Assembly (NCBI GenBank): GCA_902834965.1
Contig: CADFKY010000001.1
Location: forward strand, 1-52,839
Direction of reading: 5' to 3'
Origin: Veillonellaceae bacterium
GTDB taxonomy: Bacteria; Bacillota_C; Negativicutes; Veillonellales; Veillonellaceae
Length of the DNA: 52,839 nt
The notes under the pieces were generated by a model. It worked only from the letters and a program-made list of their open reading frames with translations, was not told the DNA's origin and did not search any database. Shown here piece by piece: positions 23,922-33,637 of the stretch; the first letter of the stretch is position 1, and each line of letters opens with the position of its first letter. Made by a program: the position numbers and the translations under genes.

Positions 23922-25340
23922 ATGTATGATGTAAAATCTCCAAAGGCGGAGGAATTTATTTCCCATCAGGAAATCCTTGATACTCTTGCTTACGCAGAGG
24001 AAAACAAGGAAAATCGGGAGTTGTTAGATGCTATTTTAGCAAAGGCTGCTACATTTAAGGGGTTAAACCATAGAGAGGCAGCTGTTCTATTAGAATGTCC
24101 GTTGCCTGAATATAAGGAAAAGCTTTATGCTTTAGCAAAAGAAATCAAGAAAGCCATTTATGGTGATCGTATCGTTTTGTTTGCACCATTATATTTGTCT
24201 AACTATTGTATTAATGGTTGTGTATATTGTCCTTACCATTCTAAAAACCGCGATATTAAACGTAAAAAGTTGACTCAAGACCAAATTAGAGAAGAGGTTA
24301 TCGCGTTAGAAGCAATGGGTCATAAGCGTATTGTAATTGAGTCTGGTGAAGATCCACTCAATAATCCGCTTGAGTATATTTTGGAATCCATTAAAACTAT
24401 TTACGGTATTAAAAATAAAAATGGCGAAATTCGCCGTGTAAACGTAAATATTGCAGCTTGCTCTGTTGAGGATTACAAGAAATTACATGAAGCTGGCATT
24501 GGTACCTATACATTATTCCAAGAAACGTACAATAAAGAAAATTACGAAGCACTACATCCAACAGGCCCTAAGAGCGACTACGCCTACCATACAGAGGCGA
24601 TGGACCGCGCTATGCAAGGTGGTATTGATGATGTAGGCATCGGTGTTTTATATGGTTTAGAACACTATAGATACGATTTTGTAGGCTTATTAATGCATGC
24701 TGAACACTTAGAGGCTGTATTTGGTGTAGGTCCACATACAATTTCTGTACCTCGTATTTGTCCAGCTGATGATATCGATGTAGATGATTTCAGTAATGCT
24801 GTACCTGACGATATCTTTGAGAAAATCGTTGCTCTTATTCGCGTATCCACACCGTATACAGGTATGATTATGTCCACCCGTGAAAGCCAATCTATGCGTG
24901 AACGTGGTTTGGCATTAGGTATCTCCCAAATTAGTGGTGGCTCTCGTACTAGCGTAGGTGGCTACAAAGAAGAAGAAAAACCAGAAGATAATTCTGCTCA
25001 ATTTGATCGCAGTGATACACGTACATTAGATGAAATTGTAGATTGGTTACTAGACCTTGGATATGTACCAAGTTTCTGTACTGCATGCTATCGTGCAGGT
25101 AGAACAGGGGACAGATTCATGGCCCTTGCTAAATCCGGTCAAATCCACAACTGTTGCCAACCAAATGCATTGATGACATTAAACGAATACATCATGGATT
25201 ATGGTGATGAAAAGACTAAAGCTCATGGAGCTAAAGTTATTGAAGAACAGTTAGAAAATATCAAAAATGACTTAGTTAAAGATAAAGCGAAAGCTTATAT
25301 TGCACAGATGAAAGACGGCGAACGAGACTTCCGGTTCTAA
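23922..25340 (+). CDS. hydG: [FeFe]-hydrogenase H-cluster maturase HydG
   Basis: A radical SAM tyrosine lyase that makes the Fe(CO)2(CN)-cysteine synthon for the hydrogenase H-cluster. The 472-residue product has C96-x3-C100-x2-C103 (CINGCVYC) for the SAM cluster, NVNIAA and GPHTISVPR in the barrel, and a C-terminal CTACYRAGRTGDRFM ... NCC motif for the auxiliary cluster. It ends with the family tail RDFRF. I start at ATG 23922 (GAGGT 7 nt upstream), which matches the 472-residue clostridial HydG; in-frame GTG 23886 or TTG 23892 would add 10-12 residues. hydE, hydF and the hydrogenase itself are not in the window. Confidence 0.95.
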   Translation: MYDVKSPKAEEFISHQEILDTLAYAEENKENRELLDAILAKAATFKGLNHREAAVLLECPLPEYKEKLYALAKEIKKAIYGDRIVLFAPLYLSNYCINGCVYCPYHSKNRDIKRKKLTQDQIREEVIALEAMGHKRIVIESGEDPLNNPLEYILESIKTIYGIKNKNGEIRRVNVNIAACSVEDYKKLHEAGIGTYTLFQETYNKENYEALHPTGPKSDYAYHTEAMDRAMQGGIDDVGIGVLYGLEHYRYDFVGLLMHAEHLEAVFGVGPHTISVPRICPADDIDVDDFSNAVPDDIFEKIVALIRVSTPYTGMIMSTRESQSMRERGLALGISQISGGSRTSVGGYKEEEKPEDNSAQFDRSDTRTLDEIVDWLLDLGYVPSFCTACYRAGRTGDRFMALAKSGQIHNCCQPNALMTLNEYIMDYGDEKTKAHGAKVIEEQLENIKNDLVKDKAKAYIAQMKDGERDFRF

Positions 25341-25355
25341 GTAATTCACTGATCT

Positions 25356-25390
25356 AGAACCTCCTATTGATAATGGGAGGTTCTTTTTTG
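25356..25390 (+). terminator. Rho-independent terminator after hydG
   Basis: A 13-bp stem (25356-25368 with 25372-25384, one G-U), 3-nt loop and a T-rich tail through 25390. Confidence 0.94.
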
Positions 25391-25459
25391 TTGAGAAAAA
25401 GACAAGGTTTAAATGAGAATAAAATATATAAAATGGTTTATTTTATTCACTTTTTGATG

Positions 25460-25486
25460 TATAATAAATAAAAATGATAATGATAA
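25460..25486 (+). promoter_or_regulatory. recJ-rel promoter region with GATAAT direct repeats
   Basis: A perfect TATAAT (25460-25465) with a weak TTTATT at the -35 position (25437-25442). Just downstream is TGATAATGATAAT (25474-25486), two of the three hexamers of the classic Fur site, in the expected 5'-untranslated region. Whether it is an operator is unproven. Confidence 0.4.
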
Positions 25487-25535
25487 TACGTTGAATTATT
25501 ATAATAATATTGATTATAAACTACTGAGGGATATG

Positions 25536-27518
25536 ATGATTAAGAAAAAACGTTGGCGCATTTCTACAAGCGACAAAGAACAAGAAAATATCTTAATCCG
25601 TGAACTTGGTGTAAATCCTATTGTGGCAAAATTAATGGTAAATCGCCACATAGATGTTGACGAAGGGCGGAAGTTTTTACAAGGCTCTTTGTCAGATTTG
25701 TTAGATCCATTCACATTAAAAGACATGGATGTAGCTGTTTCGCTAGTTCAGGAGACAATTGAAAAGCATAAACCAATCGTTATTTATGGCGATTATGATG
25801 TAGACGGTATTACGGCCACATCTGTTCTGTATCGATTTTTAAAGAAACTTGGTGCTGATGTTACCTATTACATACCAGAGCGTCAAAGCGAAGGCTATGG
25901 TCTCAATTTAGAGGCTTTAGAGCACCTTATAGAGCGGGGAACATCTCTAGTTATTACCGTAGATTGCGGTATTAGTTCTTACGATATTGTAGAGGCTGTA
26001 CGTGACCGTATTGATATGATTATTACGGATCATCATACGGCACCAGATTTGATTCCACGAGCAAAGGCTGTTATTAACCACAAGCAAAAGGATTGTCCTT
26101 ATAAGGATAAAAACTTATCCGGCGTTGGGGTGGCCTTTAAATTATGCCAAGCTTTATGGCTCACAAAATATGGTGAATGGTATTTAGATGATTTAGATAT
26201 CGTTGCATTAGGCACTGTGGCGGACGTTGTGCCGTTAGTCGGTGAGAACCGCATCATCGTAAAAGCAGGCCTTGAAAAGATGAATAGTCATTCAAATCTA
26301 GGAATTAAAAAGCTAATCGATGTAGCAGGTCTCCATGAACGAACTATAACATCTGGACATATTGGTTTCACCTTAGCCCCACGGCTCAATGCAGCAGGTC
26401 GCGTAACGCATGCAACACGTGCTGTTGAGTTGCTAGTTACTGATAATGCTGACATGGCTGAAGCGATTGCTGAAGAATTAAATGAAACAAATCGTGAGCG
26501 TCAAGAACTAGAGAGAAATATTCACGAACTAGCTCGTATCGATGTGGCTAATCAAGGCCATAAAGCAGACTATGTAACCGTTGTAGCCGGTGAAGACTGG
26601 CACCCTGGTGTTATCGGTATTGTGGCTTCTCGCTTGGTTGAGGAGTTTTATAAGCCGACCCTGGTTATTAGTATCCACGATGGCATTGGCAAAGGCTCCT
26701 GCCGTAGTATCGATGGTTTTAATATCTACGATGCACTGAAGTCTTGCGAAGATGTGTTATTACAATTCGGTGGCCATGCTGCAGCAGCAGGCTTCAGTAT
26801 TGATGCAAATCGTATAGATGAACTACGAGACCGATTAACGGCGTATTGTAAAGAGCATGTGACACAGGAAGAATATATCCCTGTCGTTGCTATTGATGCG
26901 GAACTACCCGTTGATGATATCGATGTAGATATCATTGACCGCGTATCAGCCCTTGAACCTTATGGTATGGCTAATAGTACGCCGGTCTTTGCCGTTATGG
27001 AAGCAACCGTACAAGATATAATGCTTATGGGACAATTGAAAAATCACTGCAAGGTGATTTTAGAAACCTCTAGTGGCACATTGGATGCCATTGCTTGGAA
27101 TCGTCCCGATTTATTTAAAACTATATTCATTGGAACTGTGGTGAAAGTAGCATTTTCATTGCAAAAGAATGAATGGCAAGGGATGGTTTCTCCACAGCTT
27201 ATGATCCAAGCTATTGAACCGCTCACTGAAGAGCCGATTACACTTTCCACGGAAGGTCTTAGACAAATGTATGTCATAGTAAAACAAGCTATGCGTGGTC
27301 GTAGTCAATCGGTTTATAATGTGGAACAAGAAATTTTGCGCCGTAAGCCGGCAGATCAAAATAATCGCAGTGCCCTTACATCCTTAGATGTATTTAAGGA
27401 GTTGGGCATCATAGAAGAATATACCAGTGATGATGGTCAATTAATGCTAAGATGGAATGCCATTGAAGGAAAATTAGATCTTGTCACGTCCGTAACATTT
27501 CTTACCTATAGTGTATAG
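25536..27518 (+). CDS. recJ: Single-stranded-DNA-specific exonuclease RecJ
   Basis: A 5'-3' ssDNA exonuclease in RecF-pathway recombination, mismatch and base-excision repair. The 660-residue product has the DHH-phosphoesterase motifs IYGDYDVDGITA (D86, D88, D90), ITVDCGISS, ITDHHTAP and the DHHA1 motif GGHAAAAGFS, followed by an OB-like domain and a C-terminal region. It is longer than the E. coli form (577), as in many firmicutes. Starts at one of two tandem ATGs (25533/25536); TGAGGG at 25525-25530 favours 25536. A TTG at 25491 would add 15 residues. rel follows after 11 nt. Confidence 0.93.
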   Translation: MIKKKRWRISTSDKEQENILIRELGVNPIVAKLMVNRHIDVDEGRKFLQGSLSDLLDPFTLKDMDVAVSLVQETIEKHKPIVIYGDYDVDGITATSVLYRFLKKLGADVTYYIPERQSEGYGLNLEALEHLIERGTSLVITVDCGISSYDIVEAVRDRIDMIITDHHTAPDLIPRAKAVINHKQKDCPYKDKNLSGVGVAFKLCQALWLTKYGEWYLDDLDIVALGTVADVVPLVGENRIIVKAGLEKMNSHSNLGIKKLIDVAGLHERTITSGHIGFTLAPRLNAAGRVTHATRAVELLVTDNADMAEAIAEELNETNRERQELERNIHELARIDVANQGHKADYVTVVAGEDWHPGVIGIVASRLVEEFYKPTLVISIHDGIGKGSCRSIDGFNIYDALKSCEDVLLQFGGHAAAAGFSIDANRIDELRDRLTAYCKEHVTQEEYIPVVAIDAELPVDDIDVDIIDRVSALEPYGMANSTPVFAVMEATVQDIMLMGQLKNHCKVILETSSGTLDAIAWNRPDLFKTIFIGTVVKVAFSLQKNEWQGMVSPQLMIQAIEPLTEEPITLSTEGLRQMYVIVKQAMRGRSQSVYNVEQEILRRKPADQNNRSALTSLDVFKELGIIEEYTSDDGQLMLRWNAIEGKLDLVTSVTFLTYSV

Positions 27519-27529
27519 GAGGTGACACC

Positions 27530-29770
27530 ATGACAACTGTAAATGAAGAAGGCAAAGCTTTGGTTGAACAAGGTACATTTAACAAAGAAAAAGCTTTAGC
27601 TGAATTTATGGAATATATTCATACCTATTTAACAGATGATGAGTGTAACCAAGTATTGAAGGCTTTTGAACTTGCTGATAAGGCTCATGAAGGTCAATTG
27701 AGAGCTTCTGGTGAGCCATATATCATGCATCCACTAGCAGTAGCTGAAATTTTGGCACACTTACAAATCGACCATATTACGCTTATGGCAGCCCTTATGC
27801 ATGATGTGGTTGAAGATACATCGTACTCGAAGGAAGACTTAGAGAAAATGTTTGGCTCTGAGGTGGCTTTCCTCGTTGATGGTGTAACGAAATTAAACCA
27901 GTTCCAATATGAAACAAAAGAAGATCGCCAAATGGAAAATTATCGGAAGATGATTTTAGCTATGGCGAAGGATGTGCGCGTCGTTGTTATTAAATTAGGT
28001 GACCGCTTACATAATATGCGTACCTTAAAGCATATGCGTAGCGACAAACAAAAGCGTATTGCAAAGGAAACATTAGAAATCTTTGCTCCTCTAGCACATC
28101 GCCTTGGTATCTTCAATGTGAAATGGGAACTAGAAGATTTATCATTCCGCTATTTAGAGCCGGAAAAATATTATGATCTTGTAGATCAAATGAAACAAAA
28201 ACGCCAAGCTCGTGAGGACATTGTAAATGATACGATGAGCCAACTTACAAAAGCGTTAGGAGAAGCTCATATTAAGGCGGATATCAAAGGCCGTCCAAAA
28301 CACTTCTACAGCATTTACAAGAAGATGAAAAAGGACAACCGTGATTTATCTCAAATTTACGACTTGCTCGCTGTTCGCGTTATTGTTGATACAATTCCAG
28401 ATTGCTATGCCGTACTAGGTATTGCGCATAGCTTGTGGAAACCATTGCCATATCGTTTCAAGGATTACATTTCCATGCCGAAATCTAATATGTATCAATC
28501 CTTGCATACAACGGTTATCGGTACCATGGGGCAACCTGTAGAAATCCAAATTCGTACATGGGAAATGCACCGTGTATCTGAGTATGGTGTTGCTGCTCAT
28601 TGGCGCTATAAAGAAGGCAATAAAAATGGCGATAAGGATTTCGACCAAAAGGTTGCCTGGTTACGCCAAGTCCTTGAATGGCAAGATACAAGTAATCCAA
28701 CAGAACTAGTTAATGCGTTAAAACTAGACGTTTTCTCTGGTGAGGTATTTGTATTCACACCAAAAGGCGATGTTGTTAAATTGCCTATCGGTTCGGTTCC
28801 ACTTGATTTTGCGTACCGTGTTCATACCGATGTTGGTCATCGCTGTGTAGGGGCTAAGGTAAACGGTAAAATTGTACCGCTAGATTACACCTTACAAAAT
28901 GGCGATATTGTAGATATTATTACATCTAAAACAGGTCGCCCAAGTCTTGATTGGCTTAATATCGTAGGCTCTTCTGAAAGTAAGAGCAAAATTCGCAACT
29001 GGTTCAAGCGTGAAAATAAAGCTGAAAATATTGAAAAAGGCCTAGAAGCACTTGAAAAAGAAGCAAAACGATTAAACTATAGTTGGAAAGAATTAATCGC
29101 TGATAATCGCCTCCAACAAGTTACAAAACAGCTGAAAGCAGGTACTGAAGAGGAAATGTTTGCTGCTTGTGGCTATGGTGGTATTCCTGTCAGCACTGTT
29201 CTCTTGCGGTTAATTGAACTTTATAAAAAATCTAAAGAAGCAGAAGAATCTAAGCGCAGCACTGAACAAATCATTGAGAAGTTAAAAGCTCAAGGGCCAA
29301 AAACGACCAAGAATGGTACAGGCGTTCTCGTAAAAGGGGAAGCTGGTGTTATGGTACGTATGGCGAAATGCTGTAGCCCAGTTCCTGGTGATGATATCAT
29401 CGGTTACATCACGCGTGGTCGTGGTGTATCCATCCATCGCTCCGATTGTACGAGCCTAGGCCATACGCCAGAAGATTTAGAACGTATGATTGAAGTCTCT
29501 TGGGATGGTTCTTCTGGTGAATCCTTCCATGTAGGTATCGATATTCAAGCATACGATCGAAATGGTCTGTTGATGGAGGTTATGGCTGTACTTTCAGAGT
29601 TAAAAATCACCATTACAAACATCAATGCCAAGGTTCAAGAAGATACTAAAACTGTAAGTATCAATGTTGTGGTCGATATCCGTGATATTTCACAACTTGA
29701 TTTTGTTATGACTAAGTTGCGCCGTATTCGTGAAGTATATACAGTACAGCGTAGTAAAGGAGGGGCTTAA
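27530..29770 (+). CDS. rel: Bifunctional (p)ppGpp synthetase/hydrolase (RSH)
   Basis: The stringent-response enzyme that makes and degrades (p)ppGpp. The 746-residue product carries an N-terminal HD hydrolase domain (HDVVEDT, H91-D92), the synthetase domain with RFKDYISMPKSNMYQSLH (R309-D312, the RxKD form of bifunctional enzymes, not the ExDD form of RelA), a TGS domain (about 395-455), a conserved Cys zinc-finger-like region (AKCCSPVPGD) and a C-terminal ACT domain. ATG start with AGGAGGTG upstream. The MBL hydrolase gene overlaps its stop by 1 nt (TAATG). Confidence 0.96.
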   Translation: MTTVNEEGKALVEQGTFNKEKALAEFMEYIHTYLTDDECNQVLKAFELADKAHEGQLRASGEPYIMHPLAVAEILAHLQIDHITLMAALMHDVVEDTSYSKEDLEKMFGSEVAFLVDGVTKLNQFQYETKEDRQMENYRKMILAMAKDVRVVVIKLGDRLHNMRTLKHMRSDKQKRIAKETLEIFAPLAHRLGIFNVKWELEDLSFRYLEPEKYYDLVDQMKQKRQAREDIVNDTMSQLTKALGEAHIKADIKGRPKHFYSIYKKMKKDNRDLSQIYDLLAVRVIVDTIPDCYAVLGIAHSLWKPLPYRFKDYISMPKSNMYQSLHTTVIGTMGQPVEIQIRTWEMHRVSEYGVAAHWRYKEGNKNGDKDFDQKVAWLRQVLEWQDTSNPTELVNALKLDVFSGEVFVFTPKGDVVKLPIGSVPLDFAYRVHTDVGHRCVGAKVNGKIVPLDYTLQNGDIVDIITSKTGRPSLDWLNIVGSSESKSKIRNWFKRENKAENIEKGLEALEKEAKRLNYSWKELIADNRLQQVTKQLKAGTEEEMFAACGYGGIPVSTVLLRLIELYKKSKEAEESKRSTEQIIEKLKAQGPKTTKNGTGVLVKGEAGVMVRMAKCCSPVPGDDIIGYITRGRGVSIHRSDCTSLGHTPEDLERMIEVSWDGSSGESFHVGIDIQAYDRNGLLMEVMAVLSELKITITNINAKVQEDTKTVSINVVVDIRDISQLDFVMTKLRRIREVYTVQRSKGGA

Positions 29771-30405
29771 TGAGTGAACAACAATTAGTGCTTATGCGCA
29801 TGCCATTAGGTCCATTAGGGACTAATTGCTATGTTATTGGAGATAAAGCGGTAGGCGAAGCTTTCATTATTGATCCTGCTACATCGGAAGTATTAGAGTC
29901 TCTAAAGAAGCACGACTTGAAACCAAAGGCTGTTTTGCTAACCCATGGTCATGGCGACCATATTGGTGGCGTTCAAGAGATTGTAGATACATATCATGTG
30001 CCTGTATATATTCAAAAGGGCGATATACCGTATCTGTCAGATCCTGAACTCAATCTCAGCGCTTATAGTAATCCAACACCGATTAAGGTAAAGGCTGACA
30101 TTATCGAGGTTAAACAAGGTGACCACATTATCTGTGGTGCTATTGATCTTGAAGTACTCGAAACACCGGGTCATACGCCAGGTGGAGTATGTTATTACAT
30201 GGAAGGTCTTGTATTTGTCGGGGATACTCTATTTAGAGATTCCGTAGGTCGTACAGATTTTCCAAATGGTTCGTATGAGACATTAATGGAATCCATTAAA
30301 ACTCAGCTTTATAAATTGCCTGACAATACAATGGTATATCCTGGTCATGGACCAGAAACAAATATAGGTTATGAAAAACAATACAACCCATTCGTTGGGG
30401 CGTAG
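29770..30405 (+). CDS. MBL-fold metallohydrolase (glyoxalase II-like)
   Basis: A 211-residue metallo-beta-lactamase-fold hydrolase with the signature THGHGDH (H59, H61, D63, H64) and a later H in LETPGHTPGG and VYPGHGPET, giving the complete dizinc ligand set. It is close to the YqgX/GloB2-type hydrolases found next to rel and dtd in firmicutes, which act on thioesters such as S-lactoylglutathione analogues; in organisms without glutathione the substrate is uncertain. Start ATG overlaps the rel stop codon (TAATG), so it is in the same operon. Confidence 0.9.
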   Translation: MSEQQLVLMRMPLGPLGTNCYVIGDKAVGEAFIIDPATSEVLESLKKHDLKPKAVLLTHGHGDHIGGVQEIVDTYHVPVYIQKGDIPYLSDPELNLSAYSNPTPIKVKADIIEVKQGDHIICGAIDLEVLETPGHTPGGVCYYMEGLVFVGDTLFRDSVGRTDFPNGSYETLMESIKTQLYKLPDNTMVYPGHGPETNIGYEKQYNPFVGA

Positions 30406-30446
30406 GTTTTATAAAACTTTTGTAAGAAGTAAAGGGGATAGTTATC

Positions 30447-30938
30447 ATGAACACAACATTAGAGAAATTAAAAGAACGCATTAAAGATAAAAAATACAAA
30501 TTGACTACACAACGTCAAACAATTTTACAAGCCTTCATCGATGCAGATGAAAACCATTTGAGCGCTGAAGACGTATATGTACTTGTAAAAGAAGTAGCTC
30601 CTGACATCGGCTTAGCTACTATTTACAGAACACTTGATCTATTCACTGAACTTGATTTGTTAAAACGTCTTGATTTTGGTGATGGTCGTAACCGTTACGA
30701 ATTAAATGATGAAGAGTTCGCTCATTTCCATCATCATTTGATTTGCGTGAAATGTGGTAAAGTATCCGAGTTCGAAGACGACATGCTTGAAACATTAGAG
30801 TCTATCATCGCTAAAAAATTGAACTTCCGCACTATTGACCATCAATTGAAAGTATATGGTTATTGCAGCGATTGCCAAAATCATATGACTGAAGCAGAAC
30901 TTGAAAAATTAGAACGTATGGCTCATCACCATGCTTAA
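30447..30938 (+). CDS. fur: Fur-family metal-responsive repressor
   Basis: A 163-residue dimeric DNA-binding regulator: winged helix in the N-terminal half (KLTTQRQTILQAF, ATIYRTLDLF as recognition helix), then the HHHLICVKCGKV motif (HHH 95-97, C100, C103) and the second CxxC (C140, C143) of the structural zinc site. The sequence around the sensing site suits Fur better than Zur or PerR, but the three cannot be fully separated by eye. ATG start with AAAGGGG. Its last 8 nt overlap hemZ, so an iron regulator and a haem-pathway gene share one transcript. Confidence 0.9.
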   Translation: MNTTLEKLKERIKDKKYKLTTQRQTILQAFIDADENHLSAEDVYVLVKEVAPDIGLATIYRTLDLFTELDLLKRLDFGDGRNRYELNDEEFAHFHHHLICVKCGKVSEFEDDMLETLESIIAKKLNFRTIDHQLKVYGYCSDCQNHMTEAELEKLERMAHHHA

Positions 30939-32358
30939 TGGATATCTATATACGGGGCCATTACCACTTGGCTCCGTAGTAGCCCATAACTGTGGTGCTG
31001 CTGGTTTATTCTCTGATAAGGTTAATCCAGACGTTGTTTTAGAGGCTATAGAGGTAGACGGTTTATATCGTTTGACTGTAACCATTGGGGAGACCGTAAA
31101 AACTTTTGACGGTGATATTTCATCTATGGGCCGTCGTCAAATTGGCCAAGCCTTATTGCGCTATTTGCGTGAATATCAAGGTTTGCCAGCCGATGCCCCA
31201 TGGGGGACTATGGTCGGTGTGCGTCCTACAAAGCTACTACATAAATATATAGATACATATGGCTCTGTCCACGCAGCAACTCGTCACATTAGGGACGAGT
31301 TTTCTGTGTCTATGGAAAAGCTTGCAACGTTGGGGGCTATCGGTGAGTATCAACGTCCATTTTTAGCTGATACAGACGATAAAAAGGTGAGTCTCTATTG
31401 TGGCATTCCTTTCTGTGATACTCGTTGTGTGTACTGCTCGTTTCCTTATGGTCTTTATCAGGATTACACTGATAAAAGTCAATTCTTAACAGCTTTAGGC
31501 CGTGATATGGAGGATATGAAAGCTATTGCTCAGTCTTATGGCTTATCGGTAGATACCCTCTATATGGGGGGCGGTACGCCGACGGTGTTAGGGGACGAAG
31601 ACTTTCACCAGGTTCTGAAACAGCTGTCTATACTTGTTCCTGAAGGTCATGAGTTTACTGTAGAGGCGGGGCGACCGGATTCTGTTAATCCTACAAAGTT
31701 ACGATCTATGCTTGATTTAGGTGTCAATCGTATCAGTATTAACCCACAAACGATGCAAGATGATATTTTACATCGCATAGGGCGTGGACATAGTGCACGT
31801 GATATTGATGAGTTGTTACAATATGTCAAACATAATACGTCGTTAGCGGTAAATATGGATTTTATTGCCGGTTTACCAAATCAAACGATGCAAAACATGA
31901 TAGAGAATATGGATTATGTATGTCAAAATTTGCCGGAAAATGTTACAATTCATACGTTAGCATTAAAACGTGGTAGTCCATTGTATGATTTAAATATGCA
32001 AGATGATATCCCTGAGGAACATCTCGTGGCAGACATGGTACAATATGGTAAAGAGCGTCTTGAAACGGCTGGCTATGTACCATATTATCTATATCGTCAA
32101 CAATATATGAGAGGACAGTTAGAGAATATCGGCTATACCTTGCCCGGCAAAGCGTGCGAATACAATATTCAGATTATGGAAGAGCGACAAAGTATTCTTT
32201 CCATGGGACCTGGTAGTTCATCTAAGTGGATGCGGGCCCCTGAATATCGTCAATTGAAACAGCATATGCCAAAGGATGTAGATGTTTACCACGCAACGAT
32301 AGATGCACTATTAGAGAAACGACATAGAATTTGTAAAAAATTTTGGGAGGTTGTGTAA
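30931..32358 (+). CDS. hemZ: HemZ-type oxygen-independent coproporphyrinogen III oxidase
   Basis: A radical SAM enzyme of the HemN/HemZ clade. The 475-residue product has C162-x3-C166-x2-C169 (CDTRCVYC), a MGGGTPTVL glycine motif, and a HemZ-like N-terminal domain of about 150 residues. Many clade members are mis-assigned; the catalytic conversion to protoporphyrinogen has been doubtful for HemZ, so a haem chaperone or other role is possible. ATG start overlaps fur by 8 nt. The TAA stop overlaps the hisS start (TAATG). Confidence 0.85.
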   Translation: MLNGYLYTGPLPLGSVVAHNCGAAGLFSDKVNPDVVLEAIEVDGLYRLTVTIGETVKTFDGDISSMGRRQIGQALLRYLREYQGLPADAPWGTMVGVRPTKLLHKYIDTYGSVHAATRHIRDEFSVSMEKLATLGAIGEYQRPFLADTDDKKVSLYCGIPFCDTRCVYCSFPYGLYQDYTDKSQFLTALGRDMEDMKAIAQSYGLSVDTLYMGGGTPTVLGDEDFHQVLKQLSILVPEGHEFTVEAGRPDSVNPTKLRSMLDLGVNRISINPQTMQDDILHRIGRGHSARDIDELLQYVKHNTSLAVNMDFIAGLPNQTMQNMIENMDYVCQNLPENVTIHTLALKRGSPLYDLNMQDDIPEEHLVADMVQYGKERLETAGYVPYYLYRQQYMRGQLENIGYTLPGKACEYNIQIMEERQSILSMGPGSSSKWMRAPEYRQLKQHMPKDVDVYHATIDALLEKRHRICKKFWEVV

Positions 32359-33629
32359 TGGCTATTAGAAAACCAAGAGGTACACAAGACTTTTTGCCAG
32401 AGCAAATGATAAATTGGCACTATATTGAACAGCGTATGCGTGAAATTTGTAAGGTATACGGGTTCAACGAAATTCGCACACCTGCCTTTGAAGATACTAA
32501 ATTATTTTTGCGTGGCATCGGTGAAACTACAGATGTAGTACAAAAGGAAATGTACACATTTACTACAGGTGATGATGGTGGCTCTAGCTTTACCTTGCGC
32601 CCTGAAAATACAGCATCTGCAGTACGGGCCTACTTAGAAAATAAAGTATATGGTAAAGAAGGCCTTACAAAATGGTATTACATGGGGCCTATGTTCCGAC
32701 ATGATAAACCACAAGCTGGCCGTTACCGCCAATTCCACCAATTTGGGGCAGAGGTATTAGGTTCTCAATCCCCTGTAGTGGATAGTGAAGTTATCTGCAT
32801 GGTCGTACAATTGTTGAAAGACTTTGGCCTTAAAGACCTCAATGTAGAGGTGAACTCTGTAGGATGTCCAATATGCCGCCCTGTATACCGTGAAAAATTA
32901 ATTGAGTTCTTTGAGCCTAAAAAAGAACAATTATGTAGTGACTGCCAAGAACGTTTGTATAAAAATCCGTTGCGTATCTTGGATTGCAAAAATGAAACAT
33001 GCAAATCTTTGTCCGTAGGTGCTCCTGAAATTCACGAACATTTATGTGAAGAATGTCATGATCACTTTGAAGAATTAAAAACTTATTTAACGGCTGCTAA
33101 TGTGCAATATACATTAAATCCTCGTTTAGTACGTGGCCTTGATTATTACACAAAAACAGCATTTGAGGTGCAATATACTCCATTAGGGGCTCAAAGTGCA
33201 GTAGCCGGTGGTGGTCGTTACGATGGACTTGTAGAGGAACTTGATGGTCCTCATACACCAGCTATCGGTTTTGCGATGGGCATGGAACGTTTATTATTAG
33301 CCCTTGAAAAACAAAACTTATTACCGGAACAAACTGTAGAGCCATCTGCATTCGTAGTAGCTCTTGGTGATGCGGCTAAGGTAGAGGCTTTCAAAATTTG
33401 CCAAGCATTGCATGATGCATATGTATCCGTTGAAATGGACGGACAGGGTAAGAGTATGAAGGCACAATTAAAATATGCTAACAAAATTAATGCAAAATAT
33501 GTTATCATATTGGGTGATGATGAATTGGCTCGTGGGGAAGCCATAATCCGATTCATGGAAACTAGTGAACAAGAAACTGTACCACTCGATACAGTTTCTG
33601 AACGTATAACTTCTTTGGTGAAAGGATGA
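32358..33629 (+). CDS. hisS: Histidyl-tRNA synthetase
   Basis: A class II aminoacyl-tRNA synthetase, homodimeric. The 423-residue product has class II motif 1 (about residues 15-50, PRGTQDFLPEQM), motif 2 (MFRHDKPQAGRYRQFHQFG) and motif 3 with the histidine-binding block RGLDYYTKTAFEV and GFAMGMERLLLAL, plus an anticodon-binding C-terminus. Starts with ATG 32358, set by GGGAGG at 32345-32350; an in-frame TTG at 32343 is rejected. It overlaps aspS reading frames by a few nt at 33626-33629. hisS-aspS adjacency is a firmicute trait; there is no T-box leader here. Confidence 0.97.
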   Translation: MAIRKPRGTQDFLPEQMINWHYIEQRMREICKVYGFNEIRTPAFEDTKLFLRGIGETTDVVQKEMYTFTTGDDGGSSFTLRPENTASAVRAYLENKVYGKEGLTKWYYMGPMFRHDKPQAGRYRQFHQFGAEVLGSQSPVVDSEVICMVVQLLKDFGLKDLNVEVNSVGCPICRPVYREKLIEFFEPKKEQLCSDCQERLYKNPLRILDCKNETCKSLSVGAPEIHEHLCEECHDHFEELKTYLTAANVQYTLNPRLVRGLDYYTKTAFEVQYTPLGAQSAVAGGGRYDGLVEELDGPHTPAIGFAMGMERLLLALEKQNLLPEQTVEPSAFVVALGDAAKVEAFKICQALHDAYVSVEMDGQGKSMKAQLKYANKINAKYVIILGDDELARGEAIIRFMETSEQETVPLDTVSERITSLVKG

Positions 33630-33637
33630 CAATTAGA

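Noticed and set aside
32343..32357. T-box leader before hisS-aspS
   Set aside because: hemZ and hisS overlap; there is no untranslated leader.
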